Shown: positions 35,175 through 49,166, numbered from the stretch's first letter. The stretch is DNA of 64,000 nucleotides from Cylicocyclus nassatus (GCA_958299035.1 CATQJL010000112.1:50488941-50552940); one strand, 5' to 3'. A program made the numbers and translations. Notes: a model not told the origin generated them from the sequence alone.

Positions 35175-36157
35175 TACCTTTGCTTCCGCAATGAAGTTAC
35201 AGCATGGAAGAAGTAATCTTGTGTTTGAGCTCCGGCAGGCCTTCTATGTGGCTGACCAGTTTTTGGAACGAAAAGTTTTGTTAAACGGTGAAAATCTCGA
35301 TTTCGACAAAATTCAGCCACAGAAAATACCTTTGCTCTCGCAATGAAGACACAGCATGGAAGCTGTGGTCTCGCTGGTTGAGCTCCGGCAGGCCTCCTAT
35401 GTGGCTGACCAGTTTTTGAAACGAAAAGTTTTGTTTTCTCCCACAACTTCCACCAAAAGCGGTAAAAATCTCGATTTCGACAGAATTTTAGCCACAGAAA
35501 ATACCTTTGCTCTCGCAATAAAGACACAGCATGGAAGAAGTGGTCTTGTGTTTGAGCTCCGGCAGGCCTTCTATGTAGCTGACCAGTTTTTGGAACGAAA
35601 AGTTTTGTTAAACGGTAAAAATCTCGATTTCGACAGAATTTCAGCCACAGAAAATACCTTTGCTCTCGCAATGAAGACACAGCATGGAAGGTGGTCTCGC
35701 TGGTTGAGCTTCCGAAGGCCTTCTATGTGGCTGACCAGTTTTTGGAACGAAAAGTTTTCTTAAACGGTAAAAATCTCGATTTCGACAAAATTCAGCCACA
35801 GAAAATACCTTTGCTCCTGGAATGAAGAACCAGCATGGAAGCTGTGGTCTCGCTGGTCGAGCTCCGGCAGGCCTTTTATGTGGCTGACTAGTTTTTTGGA
35901 ACAAAAAGTTTTGTTTTCCCCCCATTTTCCACCAAAAACGGTAAAAATCTCGATTTTGACAAAATTTCAGCCACGGAAAATACCTTTGCTTCCGCAATGA
36001 AGTTACAGCATGGAAGCTGTGGTCTCGCTGGTCGAGCTCCGGCAGGCCCTTTTATGTGGCTGACTAGTTTTTGGAACGAAAAGTTTTGTTTTCCCCCCAT
36101 TTTCCACCAAAAACGGTAAAAATCTCGATTTTGACAAAATTTCAGCCACAGAAAATA
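35175..36157 (+). repeat. satellite block between mariner copies 1 and 2 (983 bp)
   Basis: These are satellite monomers of the array A type in a fixed order of full, GTTAAACGG-deleted and CAG-to-TAG variants. The same 983-986 bp block recurs at 41793-42775 and 50083-51068. Confidence 0.85.
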
Positions 36158-37074
36158 TTAGGTTGTTGCAAAAATAATGTCCGTTTTGCAAGTTCACTTT
36201 GAAGGGCTATAACTTCGTTCAGTCTTCATATTTTTGAATGCAGTCAAGACCTTCAGAAACAGCATACCTTTCGTAATTTTGCGCGCGCCTGCTCATACTG
36301 ATATCGCAGTTGGGAAGAAAACCACGCGTCAAAAAGCTAAAAGTTTTTCTTTCGAAAACCTCTTCTTTAAGAGCTTACAACTCCCTTCAAGTTTTGTTCG
36401 TATGGCTGGCAATCAGCTTATTTTGTAGCAGAGACCAAGAGTTTACGGGGGTATAGAAAAGACTCCGACGAAAGAGTTCTGCGAAAAGAAAAGACAAAAA
36501 TTCAAAAAAGTTCACTTTTCTAAGCCTACTTGTTGTAGGCTTATAAGTGTCAAATTGGAAAAATTTGAAATTTTTCGCGCAGTGAATAGCTGAGTTTCTC
36601 TTCAAATATTGTAGTTGAGGTGTGCTAATCTCACGTTTACAGAAATGGGTGAAGCTTTGGCGATTGCCTTAATTATGAGAAATTTCTGATCCATAGAATG
36701 TCAGCAGTGGTATCTCTTTCGAGGCGTCCATTTCTCAGTCCAGATATCTCCAAAACTCCACATAAGCACGCTGTAGGTAAATAATCTTCATCCAATAAAA
36801 ATGCTATGTTTTCAGAAGAATTCGTTCATTTGCGCCTGAATTGTGGCCACGGAAACTCAAGCATCGAAATTTCAATTTTGAGTGCAGTTATGCGAGGTGC
36901 TGGTGAAATTCTCACAGATGAGGATAGCAGCCTATTTCCACCATCGTTAGAAAGTACATGAAGAGGGCTTTCCAATGATATGCAAATTCTATATCGAAAA
37001 AGAAAGTTTGACGGAAAAAAAGTTGTTTGAAATGTAGGTTTAGAAAAACGGACATTATTTTTGCAACAACCTAA
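36158..37074 (+). mobile_element. non-autonomous mariner-type element, copy 2 (917 bp)
   Basis: It has the same length and ends as copy 1 and differs at only a few positions (for example GAAGGGCT for GGAGGGCT near the left end). TA flanks and satellite junctions are identical to copy 1. Confidence 0.85.
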
Positions 37075-37903
37075 TACCTTTGCTTCCGCAATGAAGTTAC
37101 AGCATGGAAGAAGTAATCTTGTGTTTGAGCTCCGGCAGGCCTTCTATGTGGCTGACCAGTTTTTGGAACGAAAAGTTTTGTTAAACGGTGAAAATCTCGA
37201 TTTCGACAAAATTCAGCCACAGAAAATACCTTTGCTCTCGCAATGAAGACACAACATGGAAGCTGTGGTCTCGCTGGTTGAGCTCCGGCAGGCCTCCTAT
37301 GTGGCTGACCAGTTTTTGAAACGAAAAGTTTTGTTTTCTCCCACAACTTCCACCAAAAGCGGTAAAAATCTCGATTTCGACAGAATTTTAGCCACAGAAA
37401 ATACCTTTGCTCTCGCAATAAAGACACAGCATGGAAGAAGTGGTCTTGTGTTTGAGCTCCGGCAGGCCTTCTATGTAGCTGACCAGTTTTTGGAACGAAA
37501 AGTTTTGTTAAACGGTAAAAATCTCGATTTCGACAGAATTTCAGCCACAGAAAATACCTTTGCTCTCGCAATGAAGACACAGCATGGAAGGTGGTCTCGC
37601 TGGTTGAGCTTCCGAAGGCCTTCTATGTGGCTGACCAGTTTTTGGAACGAAAAGTTTTGTTTTCCCCCCATTTTCCACCAAAAACGGTAAAAATCTCGAT
37701 TTTGACAAAATTTCAGCCACGGAAAATACCTTTGCTTCCGCAATGAAGTTACAGCATGGAAGCTGTGGTCTCGCTGGTCGAGCTCCGGCAGGCCTTTTAT
37801 GTGGCTGACTAGTTTTTGGAACGAAAAGTTTTGTTTTCCCCCCCATTTTCCACCAAAAACGGTAAAAATCTCGATTTTGACAAAATTTCAGCCACAGAAA
37901 ATA
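37075..37903 (+). repeat. satellite block between mariner copies 2 and 3 (829 bp)
   Basis: This is a shorter version of the 983-bp block. The GTTAAACGG-type monomer is missing, as if one monomer was lost by unequal exchange. Confidence 0.8.
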
Positions 37904-38820
37904 TTAGGTTGTTGCAAAAATAATGTCCGTTTTGCAAGTTCACTTTGAAGGGCTATAACTTCGTTCAGTCTTCATATTTTTGAATGCAGTCAAGAACTTC
38001 AGAAACAGCATACCTTTCGTAATTTTGCGCGCGCCTGCTCATACTGATATCGCAGTTGGGAAGAAAACCACGCGTCAAAAAGCTAAAAGTTTTTCTTTCG
38101 AAAACCTCTTCTTTAAGAGCTTACAACTCCCTTCAAGTTTTGTTCGTATGGCTGGCAATCAGCTTATTTTGTAGCAGAGACCAAGAGTTTACGGGGGTAT
38201 AGAAAAGACTCCGACGAAAGAGTTCTGCGAAAAGAAAAGACAAAAATTCAAAAAAGTTCACTTTTCTAAGCCTACTTGTTGTAGGCTTATAAGTGTCAAA
38301 TTGGAAAAATTTGAAATTTTTCGCGCAGTGAATAGCTGAGTTTCTCTTCAAATATTGTAGTTGAGGTGTGCTAATCTCACGTTTACAGAAATGGGTGAAG
38401 CTTTGGCGATTGCCTTAATTATGAGAAATTTCTGATCCATAGAATGTCAGCAGTGGTATCTCTTTCGAGGCGTCCATTTCTCAGTCCAGATATCTCCAAA
38501 ACTCCACATAAGCACGCTGTAGGTAAATAATCTTCATCCAATAAAAATGCTATGTTTTCAGAAGAATTCGTTCATTTGCGCCTGAATTGTGGCCACGGAA
38601 ACTCAAGCATCGAAATTTCAATTTTGAGTGCAGTTATGCGAGGTGCTGGTGAAATTCTCACAGATGAGGATAGCAGCCTATTTCCACCATCGTTAGAAAG
38701 TACATGAAGAGGGCTTTCCAATGATATGCAAATTCTATATCGAAAAAGAAAGTTTGACGGAAAAAAAGTTGTTTGAAATGTAGGTTTAGAAAAACGGACA
38801 TTATTTTTGCAACAACCTAA
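37904..38820 (+). mobile_element. non-autonomous mariner-type element, copy 3 (917 bp)
   Basis: It matches copies 1 and 2 over its full length, with TA at both flanks and the same satellite junctions. Confidence 0.85.
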
Positions 38821-40876
38821 TACCTTTGCTTCCGCAATGAAGTTACAGCATGGAAGAAGTAATCTTGTGTTTGAGCTCCGGCAGGCCTTCTATGTGGCTG
38901 ACCAGTTTTTGGAACGAAAAGTTTTGTTAAACGGTGAAAATCTCGATTTCGACAAAATTCAGCCACAGAAAATACCTTTGCTCTCGCAATGAAGACACAA
39001 CATGGAAGCTGTGGTCTCGCTGGTTGAGCTCCGGCAGGCCTCCTATGTGGCTGACCAGTTTTTGAAACGAAAAGTTTTGTTTTCTCCCACAACTTCCACC
39101 AAAAGCGGTAAAAATCTCGATTTCGACAGAATTTTAGCCACAGAAAATACCTTTGCTCTCGCAATAAAGACACAGCATGGAAGAAGTGGTCTTGTGTTTG
39201 AGCTCCGGCAGGCCTTCTATGTAGCTGACCAGTTTTTGGAACGAAAAGTTTTGTTAAACGGTAAAAATCTCGATTTCGACAGAATTTCAGCCACAGAAAA
39301 TACCTTTGCTCTCGCAATGAAGACACAGCATGGAAGGTGGTCTCGCTGGTTGAGCTTCCGAAGGCCTTCTATGTGGCTGACCAGTTTTTGGAACGAAAAG
39401 TTTTCTTAAACGGTAAAAATCTCGATTTCGACAAAATTCAGCTACAGAAAATACCTTTGCTCCTGGAATGAAGAACCAGCATGGAAGCTGTGGTCTCGCT
39501 GGTCGAGCTCCGGCAGGCCTTTTATGTGGCTGACTAGTTTTTGGAACAAAAAGTTTTGTTTTCCCCCCATTTTCCACCAAAAACGGTAAAAATCTCGATT
39601 TTGACAAAATTTCAGCCACGGAAAATACCTTTGCTCCTGGAATGAAGAACCAGCATGGAAGCTGTGGTCTCGCTGGTCGAGCTCCGGCAGGCCTTTTATG
39701 TGGCTGACTAGTTTTTGGAACAAAAAGTTTTGTTTTCCCCCCATTTTCCACCAAAAACGGTAAAAATCTCGATTTTGACAAAATTTCAGCCACAGAAAAT
39801 ACCTTTGCTTCCGCAATGAAGTTACAGCATGGAAAAAGTGGTCTTGTGTTTGAGCTCCGGCAGGCCTTCTATGTGGCTGACCAGTTTTTGGGCACAGAAA
39901 ATACCTTTGCTCCCGGAATGAAGACCCAGCATGGACGCTGTGGTCTCGCTGGTTGAGCTCCGGCAGGCCTTCTATGTGGCTGACTAGTTTTTGGAACGAA
40001 AAGTTTTGTTTTCCCCCCATTTTCCACCAAAAAACGGTAAAAATCTCGATTTCGACAAAAATTCAGCCACAGAAAATACCTTTGCTTCCGCAATAAAGTT
40101 ACAGCATGGAAGAAGTGGTCTTGTGTTTGAGCTCCGGCAGGCCTTCTATGTAGCTGACCAGTTTTTGGAAAAAGTTTTGTTTTCCCCCACAATTTCCACC
40201 AAAACCGGTAAAAAATCTCGATTACGACAGAACTTCAGCCACAGAAAATACCTTTGCTCTCGCAATGAAGACACAGCATGGAAGCTGTGGTCTCGCTGGT
40301 CGAGCTCCGGCAGGCCTTTTATGTGGCTGACTAGTTTTTGGAACAAAAAGTTTTGTTTTCCCCCCATTTTCCACCAAAAACGGTAAAAATCTCGATTTTG
40401 ACAAAATTTCAGCCACGGAAAATACCTTTGCTTCCGCAATGAAGTTACAGCATGGAAGAAGTGGTCTTGTGTTTGAGCTCCGGCAGGCCTTCTATGTGGC
40501 TGACTAGTTTTTGGAACGAAAAGTTTTGTTTTCCCCCCACAATTTCCACCAAAACCGGTAAAAATCTCGATTTCGACAGAGCTTCAGCCACAGAAAATAC
40601 CTTTGCTCTCGCAATAAAGACACAGCATGGAAGCAGTGGTCTCGCTGGTAGAGCTTCGGCAGGCCTTCTATGTGGCTGACCAGTTTTTGGGCACAGAAAA
40701 TACCTTTGCTCCCGGAATGAAGACCCAGCATGGAAGCTGTGGTCTCGCTGGTCGAGCTCCGGCAGGCCTTTTATGTGGCTGACTAGTTTTTGGAACGAAA
40801 AGTTTTGTTTTCCCCCCATTTTCCACCAAAAACGGTAAAAATCTCGATTTTGACAAAATTTCAGCCACAGAAAATA
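38821..40876 (+). repeat. satellite block between mariner copies 3 and 4 (2,056 bp)
   Basis: This is the longest satellite spacer of the composite. It reappears reverse-complemented at 44154-46214 and 52447-54502 and directly at 47109-49166, with only small length differences (2,056-2,061 bp). Confidence 0.85.
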
Positions 40877-41792
40877 TTAGGTTGTTGCAAAAATAATGTC
40901 CGTTTTGCAAGTTCACTTTGGAGGGCTATAACTTCGTTCAGTCTTCATATTTTTGAATGCAGTCAAGACCTTCAGAAACAGCATACCTTTCGTAATTTTG
41001 CGCGCGCCTGCTCATACTGATATCGCAGTTGGGAAGAAAACCACGCGTCAAAAAGCTAAAAGTTTTTCTTTCGAAAACCTCTTCTTTAAGAGCTTACAAC
41101 TCCCTTCAAGTTTTGTTCGTATGGCTGGCAATCAGCTTATTTTGTAGCAGAGACCAAGAGTTTACGGGGGTATAGAATAGACTCCGACGAAAGAGTTCTG
41201 CGAAAAGAAAAGACAAAAATTCAAAAAGTTCACTTTTCTAAGCCTACTTGTTGTAGGCTTATAAGTGTCAAATTGGAAAAATTTGAAATTTTTCGCGCAG
41301 TGAATAGCTGAGTTTCTCTTCAAATATTGTAGTTGAGGTGTGCTAATCTCACGTTTACAGAAATGGGTGAAGCTTTGGCGATTGCCTTAATTATGAGAAA
41401 TTTCTGATCCATAGAATGTCAGCAGTGGTATCTCTTTCGAGGCGTCCATTTCTCAGTCCAGATATCTCCAAAACTCCACATAAGCACGCTGTAGGTAAAT
41501 AATCTTCATCCAATAAAAATGCTATGTTTTCAGAAGAATTCGTTCATTTGCGCCTGAATTGTGGCCACGGAAACTCAAGCATCGAAATTTCAATTTTGAG
41601 TGCAGTTATGCGAGGTGCTGGTGAAATTCTCACAGATGAGGATAGCAGCCTATTTCCACCATCGTTAGAAAGTACATGAAGAGGGCTTTCCAATGATATG
41701 CAAATTCTATATCGAAAAAGAAAGTTTGACGGAAAAAAAGTTGTTTGAAATATAGGTTTAGAAAAACGGACATTATTTTTGCAACAACCTAA
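40877..41792 (+). mobile_element. non-autonomous mariner-type element, copy 4 (916 bp)
   Basis: It has the same ends and TA flanks, and is one A shorter in an A-run near 41225. It carries GGAGGGCT near its left end, the variant also found in both inverted half-copies downstream. Confidence 0.85.
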
Positions 41793-42775
41793 TACCTTTG
41801 CTTCCGCAATGAAGTTACAGCATGGAAGAAGTAATCTTGTGTTTGAGCTCCGGCAGGCCTTCTATGTGGCTGACCAGTTTTTGGAACGAAAAGTTTTGTT
41901 AAACGGTGAAAATCTCGATTTCGACAAAATTCAGCCACAGAAAATACCTTTGCTCTCGCAATGAAGACACAGCATGGAAGCTGTGGTCTCGCTGGTTGAG
42001 CTCCGGCAGGCCTCCTATGTGGCTGACCAGTTTTTTGAAACGAAAAGTTTTGTTTTCTCCCACAACTTCCACCAAAAGCGGTAAAAATCTCGATTTCGAC
42101 AGAATTTTAGCCACAGAAAATACCTTTGCTCTCGCAATAAAGACACAGCATGGAAGAAGTGGTCTTGTGTTTGAGCTCCGGCAGGCCTTCTATGTAGCTG
42201 ACCAGTTTTTGGAACGAAAAGTTTTGTTAAACGGTAAAAATCTCGATTTCGACAGAATTTCAGCCACAGAAAATACCTTTGCTCTCGCAATGAAGACACA
42301 GCATGGAAGGTGGTCTCGCTGGTTGAGCTTCCGAAGGCCTTCTATGTGGCTGACCAGTTTTTGGAACGAAAAGTTTTCTTAAACGGTAAAAATCTCGATT
42401 TCGACAAAATTCAGCCACAGAAAATACCTTTGCTCCTGGAATGAAGAACCAGCATGGAAGCTGTGGTCTCGCTGGTCGAGCTCCGGCAGGCCTTTTATGT
42501 GGCTGACTAGTTTTTGGAACAAAAAGTTTTGTTTTCCCCCCATTTTCCACCAAAAACGGTAAAAATCTCGATTTTGACAAAATTTCAGCCACGGAAAATA
42601 CCTTTGCTTCCGCAATGAAGTTACAGCATGGAAGCTGTGGTCTCGCTGGTCGAGCTCCGGCAGGCCTTTTATGTGGCTGACTAGTTTTTGGAACGAAAAG
42701 TTTTGTTTTCCCCCCATTTTCCCACCAAAAACGGTAAAAATCTCGATTTTGACAAAATTTCAGCCACAGAAAATA
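41793..42775 (+). repeat. satellite block between mariner copies 4 and 5 (983 bp)
   Basis: This is the second occurrence of the 983-bp block found at 35175-36157, with scattered single-base and homopolymer differences. Confidence 0.8.
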
Positions 42776-44153
42776 TTAGGTTGTTGCAAAAATAATGTCC
42801 GTTTTGCAAGTTCACTTTGAAGGGCTATAACTTCGTTCAGTCTTCATATTTTTGAATGCAGTCAAGACCTTCAGAAACAGCATACCTTTCGTAATTTTGC
42901 GCGCGCCTGCTCATACTGATATCGCAGTTGGGAAGAAAACCACGCGTCAAAAAGCTAAAAGTTTTTCTTTCGAAAACCTCTTCTTTAAGAGCTTACAACT
43001 CCCTTCAAGTTTTGTTCGTATGGCTGGCAATCAGCTTATTTTGTAGCAGAGACCAAGAGTTTACGGGGGTATAGAAAAGACTCCGACGAAAGAGTTCTGC
43101 GAAAAGAAAAGACAAAAATTCAAAAAAGTTCACTTTTCTAAGCCTACTTGTTGTAGGCTTATAAGTGTCAAATTGGAAAAATTTGAAATTTTTCGCGCAG
43201 TGAATAGCTGAGTTTCTCTTCAAATATTGTAGTTGAGGTGTGCTAATCTCACGTTTACAGAAATGGGTGAAGCTTTGGCGATTGCCTTAATTATGAGAAA
43301 TTTCTGATCCATAGAATGTCAGCAGTGGTATCTCTTTCGAGGCGTCCATTTCTCAGTCCAGATATCTCCAAAACTCCACATAAGCACGCTGTAGGTAAAT
43401 AATCTTCATCCAATAAAAATGCTATGTTTTCAGAAGAATTCGTTCATTTGCGCCTGAATTGTGGCCACAATTCAGGCGCAAATGAACGAATTCTTCTGAA
43501 AACATAGCATTTTTATTGGATGAAGATTATTTACCTACAGCGTGCTTATGTGGAGTTTTGGAGATATCTGGACTGAGAAATGGACGCCTCGAAAGAGATA
43601 CCACTGCTGACATTCTATGGATCAGAAATTTCTCATAATTAAGGCAATCGCCAAAGCTTCACCCATTTCTGTAAACGTGAGATTAGCACACCTCAACTAC
43701 AATATTTGAAGAGAAACTCAGCTATTCACTGCGCGAAAAATTTCAAATTTTTCCAATTTGACACTTATAAGCCTACAACAAGTAGGCTTAGAAAAGTGAA
43801 CTTTTTTGAATTTTTGTCTTTTCTTTTCGCAGAACTCTTTCGTCGGAGTCTATTCTATACCCCCGTAAACTCTTGGTCTCTGCTACAAAATAAGCTGATT
43901 GCCAGCCATACGAACAAAACTTGAAGGGAGTTGTAAGCTCTTAAAGAAGAGGTTTTCGAAAGAAAAACTTTTAGCTTTTTGACGCGTGGTTTTCTTCCCA
44001 ACTGCGATATCAGTATGAGCAGGCGCGCGCAAAATTACGAAAGGTATGCTGTTTCTGAAGGTCTTGACTGCATTCAAAAATATGAAGACTGAACGAAGTT
44101 ATAGCCCTCCAAAGTGAACTTGCAAAACGGACATTATTTTTGCAACAACCTAA
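42776..44153. mobile_element. palindromic double half-copy of the mariner element (fold-back 1)
   Basis: The left 689 bases are a direct mariner left half; the right 689 bases are its reverse complement. The centre is between 43464 and 43465 in GTGGCCAC, with no spacer. That 8-base string is a natural palindrome in the intact element (GAATTGTGGCCACGGAAAC), and everything to the right of it in the intact element is absent. The right half carries the copy 4 variant and the left half the copy 5 variant. Confidence 0.85.
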
Positions 44154-46214
44154 TATTTTCTGTGGCTGAAATTTTGTCAAAATCGAGATTTTTACCGTTT
44201 TTGGTGGAAAATGGGGGGAAAACAAAACTTTTCGTTCCAAAAACTAGTCAGCCACATAAAAGGCCTGCCGGAGCTCGACCAGCGAGACCACAGCTTCCAT
44301 GCTGGGTCTTCATTCCGGGAGCAAAGGTATTTTCTGTGCCCAAAAACTGGTCAGCCACATAGAAGGCCTGCCGAAGCTCTACCAGCGAGACCACTGCTTC
44401 CATGCTGTGTCTTTATTGCGAGAGCAAAGGTATTTTCTGTGGCTGAAGCTCTGTCGAAATCGAGATTTTTACCGGTTTTGGTGGAAATTGTGGGGGGAAA
44501 ACAAAACTTTTCGTTCCAAAAACTAGTCAGCCACATAGAAGGCCTGCCGGAGCTCAAACACAAGACCACTTCTTCCATGCTGTAACTTCATTGCGGAAGC
44601 AAAGGTATTTTCCGTGGCTGAAATTTTGTCAAAATCGAGATTTTTACCGTTTTTGGTGGAAAATGGGGGGGAAAACAAAACTTTTTGTTCCAAAAACTAG
44701 TCAGCCACATAAAAGGCCTGCCGGAGCTCGACCAGCGAGACCACAGCTTCCATGCTGTGTCTTCATTGCGAGAGCAAAGGTATTTTCTGTGGCTGAAGTT
44801 CTGTCGTAATCGAGATTTTTTACCGGTTTTGGTGGAAATTGTGGGGGGAAAACAAAACTTTTTCCAAAAACTGGTCAGCTACATAGAAGGCCTGCCGGAG
44901 CTCAAACACAAGACCACTTCTTCCATGCTGTAACTTTATTGCGGAAGCAAAGGTATTTTCTGTGGCTGAATTTTTGTCGAAATCGAGATTTTTACCGTTT
45001 TTGGTGGGAAAATGGGGGGAAAACAAAACTTTTCGTTCCAAAAACTAGTCAGCCACATAGAAGGCCTGCCGGAGCTCAACCAGCGAGACCACAGCGTCCA
45101 TGCTGGGTCTTCATTCCGGGAGCAAAGGTATTTTCTGTGCCCAAAAACTGGTCAGCCACATAGAAGGCCTGCCGGAGCTCAAACACAAGACCACTTTTTC
45201 CATGCTGTAACTTCATTGCGGAAGCAAAGGTATTTTCTGTGGCTGAAATTTTGTCAAAATCGAGATTTTTACCGTTTTTGGTGGAAAATGGGGGGGAAAA
45301 CAAAACTTTTTGTTCCAAAAACTAGTCAGCCACATAAAAGGCCTGCCGGAGCTCGACCAGCGAGACCACAGCTTCCATGCTGGTTCTTCATTCCAGGAGC
45401 AAAGGTATTTTCCGTGGCTGAAATTTTGTCAAAATCGAGATTTTTACCGTTTTTGGTGGAAAATGGGGGGAAAACAAAACTTTTTGTTCCAAAAACTAGT
45501 CAGCCACATAAAAGGCCTGCCGGAGCTCGACCAGCGAGACCACAGCTTCCATGCTGGTTCTTCATTCCAGGAGCAAAGGTATTTTCTGTAGCTGAATTTT
45601 GTCGAAATCGAGATTTTTAACCGTTTAAGAAAACTTTTCGTTCCAAAAACTGGTCAGCCACATAGAAGGCCTTCGGAAGCTCAACCAGCGAGACCACCTT
45701 CCATGCTGTGTCTTCATTGCGAGAGCAAAGGTATTTTCTGTGGCTGAAATTCTGTCGAAATCGAGATTTTTTACCGTTTAACAAAACTTTTCGTTCCAAA
45801 AACTGGTCAGCTACATAGAAGGCCTGCCGGAGCTCAAACACAAGACCACTTCTTCCATGCTGTGTCTTTATTGCGAGAGCAAAGGTATTTTCTGTGGCTA
45901 AAATTCTGTCGAAATCGAGATTTTTACCGCTTTTGGTGGAAGTTGTGGGAGAAAACAAAACTTTTCGTTTCAAAAACTGGTCAGCCACATAGGAGGCCTG
46001 CCGGAGCTCAACCAGCGAGACCACAGCTTCCATGTTGTGTCTTCATTGCGAGAGCAAAGGTATTTTCTGTGGCTGAATTTTGTCGAAATCGAGATTTTCA
46101 CCGTTTAACAAAACTTTTCGTTCCAAAAACTGGTCAGCCACATAGAAGGCCTGCCGGAGCTCAAACACAAGATTACTTCTTCCATGCTGTAACTTCATTG
46201 CGGAAGCAAAGGTA
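44154..46214 (-). repeat. inverted copy of the 2,056-bp satellite block
   Basis: The sequence is the reverse complement of 38821-40876 with small indels, mostly in homopolymers. It follows the palindromic mariner half without interruption. Confidence 0.85.
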
Positions 46215-47108
46215 TTAGGTTGTTGCAAAAATAATGTCCGTTTTTCTAAACCTACATTTCAAACAACTTTTTTTCCGTCAAGACCTTCAGAAACAGCATA
46301 CCTTTCGTAATTTTGCGCGCGCCTGCTCATACTGATATCGCAGTTGGGAAGAAAACCACGCGTCAAAAAGCTAAAAGTTTTTCTTTCGAAAACCTCTTCT
46401 TTAAGAGCTTACAACTCCCTTCAAGTTTTGTTCGTATGGCTGGCAATCAGCTTATTTTGTAGCAGAGACCAAGAGTTTACGGGGGTATAGAAAAGACTCC
46501 GACGAAAGAGTTCTGCGAAAAGAAAAGACAAAAATTCAAAAAAGTTCACTTTTCTAAGCCTACTTGTTGTAGGCTTATAAGTGTCAAATTGGAAAAATTT
46601 GAAATTTTTCGCGCAGTGAATAGCTGAGTTTCTCTTCAAATATTGTAGTTGAGGTGTGCTAATCTCACGTTTACAGAAATGGGTGAAGCTTTGGCGATTG
46701 CCTTAATTATGAGAAATTTCTGATCCATAGAATGTCAGCAGTGGTATCTCTTTCGAGGCGTCCATTTCTCAGTCCAGATATCTCCAAAACTCCACATAAG
46801 CACGCTGTAGGTAAATAATCTTCATCCAATAAAAATGCTATGTTTTCAGAAGAATTCGTTCATTTGCGCCTGAATTGTGGCCACGGAAACTCAAGCATCG
46901 AAATTTCAATTTTGAGTGCAGTTATGCGAGGTGCTGGTGAAATTCTCACAGATGAGGATAGCAGCCTATTTCCACCATCGTTAGAAAGTACATGAAGAGG
47001 GCTTTCCAATGATATGCAAATTCTATATCGAAAAAGAAAGTTTGACGGAAAAAAAGTTGTTTGAAATGTAGGTTTAGAAAAACGGACATTATTTTTGCAA
47101 CAACCTAA
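46215..47108 (+). mobile_element. chimeric mariner element with inverted first 60-odd bases (894 bp)
   Basis: The first part is the reverse-complemented right end of the element (TTAGGTTG ... TTTTTTTCCGTCAA). At GTCAA (46277-46281) the sequence switches to the direct strand of the left half (GTCAAGACCTTCAGAAACAG) and continues to a normal right end. GTCAA is present in both parental positions. Confidence 0.85.
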
Positions 47109-49166
47109 TACCTTTGCTTCCGCAATGAAGTTACAGCATGGAAGAAGTAATCTTGTGTTTGAGCTCCGGCAGGCCTTCTATGTGGCTGACCAGTTTTTGG
47201 AACGAAAAGTTTTGTTAAACGGTGAAAATCTCGATTTCGACAAAATTCAGCCACAGAAAATACCTTTGCTCTCGCAATGAAGACACAACATGGAAGCTGT
47301 GGTCTCGCTGGTTGAGCTCCGGCAGGCCTCCTATGTGGCTGACCAGTTTTTGAAACGAAAAGTTTTGTTTTCTCCCACAACTTCCACCAAAAGCGGTAAA
47401 AATCTCGATTTCGACAGAATTTTAGCCACAGAAAATACCTTTGCTCTCGCAATAAAGACACAGCATGGAAGAAGTGGTCTTGTGTTTGAGCTCCGGCAGG
47501 CCTTCTATGTAGCTGACCAGTTTTTGGAACGAAAAGTTTTGTTAAACGGTAAAAATCTCGATTTCGACAGAATTTCAGCCACAGAAAATACCTTTGCTCT
47601 CGCAATGAAGACACAGCATGGAAGGTGGTCTCGCTGGTTGAGCTTCCGAAGGCCTTCTATGTGGCTGACCAGTTTTTGGAACGAAAAGTTTTCTTAAACG
47701 GTAAAAAATCTCGATTTCGACAAAATTCAGCTACAGAAAATACCTTTGCTCCTGGAATGAAGAACCAGCATGGAAGCTGTGGTCTCGCTGGTCGAGCTCC
47801 GGCAGGCCTTTTATGTGGCTGACTAGTTTTTGGAACAAAAAGTTTTGTTTTCCCCCCCATTTTCCACCAAAAACGGTAAAAATCTCGATTTTGACAAAAT
47901 TTCAGCCACGGAAAATACCTTTGCTCCTGGAATGAAGAACCAGCATGGAAGCTGTGGTCTCGCTGGTCGAGCTCCGGCAGGCCTTTTATGTGGCTGACTA
48001 GTTTTTGGAACAAAAAGTTTTGTTTTCCCCCCATTTTCCACCAAAAACGGTAAAAATCTCGATTTTGACAAAATTTCAGCCACAGAAAATACCTTTGCTT
48101 CCGCAATGAAGTTACAGCATGGAAAAAGTGGTCTTGTGTTTGAGCTCCGGCAGGCCTTCTATGTGGCTGACCAGTTTTTGGGCACAGAAAATACCTTTGC
48201 TCCCGGAATGAAGACCCAGCATGGACGCTGTGGTCTCGCTGGTTGAGCTCCGGCAGGCCTTCTATGTGGCTGACTAGTTTTTGGAACGAAAAGTTTTGTT
48301 TTCCCCCCATTTTCCACCAAAAACGGTAAAAATCTCGATTTCGACAAAAATTCAGCCACAGAAAATACCTTTGCTTCCGCAATAAAGTTACAGCATGGAA
48401 GAAGTGGTCTTGTGTTTGAGCTCCGGCAGGCCTTCTATGTAGCTGACCAGTTTTTGGAAAAAGTTTTGTTTTCCCCCACAATTTCCACCAAAACCGGTAA
48501 AAAATCTCGATTACGACAGAACTTCAGCCACAGAAAATACCTTTGCTCTCGCAATGAAGACACAGCATGGAAGCTGTGGTCTCGCTGGTCGAGCTCCGGC
48601 AGGCCTTTTATGTGGCTGACTAGTTTTTGGAACAAAAAGTTTTGTTTTCCCCCCATTTTCCACCAAAAAACGGTAAAAAATCTCGATTTTGACAAAATTT
48701 CAGCCACGGAAAATACCTTTGCTTCCGCAATGAAGTTACAGCATGGAAGAAGTGGTCTTGTGTTTGAGCTCCGGCAGGCCTTCTATGTGGCTGACTAGTT
48801 TTTGGAACGAAAAGTTTTGTTTTCCCCCACAATTTCCACCAAAACCGGTAAAAATCTCGATTTCGACAGAGCTTCAGCCACAGAAAATACCTTTGCTCTC
48901 GCAATAAAGACACAGCATGGAAGCAGTGGTCTCGCTGGTAGAGCTTCGGCAGGCCTTCTATGTGGCTGACCAGTTTTTGGGCACAGAAAATACCTTTGCT
49001 CCCGGAATGAAGACCCAGCATGGAAGCTGTGGTCTCGCTGGTCGAGCTCCGGCAGGCCTTTTATGTGGCTGACTAGTTTTTGGAACGAAAAGTTTTGTTT
49101 TCCCCCCATTTTCCACCAAAAACGGTAAAAATCTCGATTTTGACAAAATTTCAGCCACAGAAAATA
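47109..49166 (+). repeat. direct copy of the 2,056-bp satellite block
   Basis: It is collinear with 38821-40876 at 2,058 bp, with differences concentrated in homopolymer runs. Confidence 0.85.

Noticed and set aside
47657..48481. 274-codon minus-strand ORF (and similar ORFs up to 277 codons across 28-60 kb)
   Set aside because: They track the satellite monomer exactly, appear on both strands, and change with each indel. No domain, start context or splice structure supports a protein.
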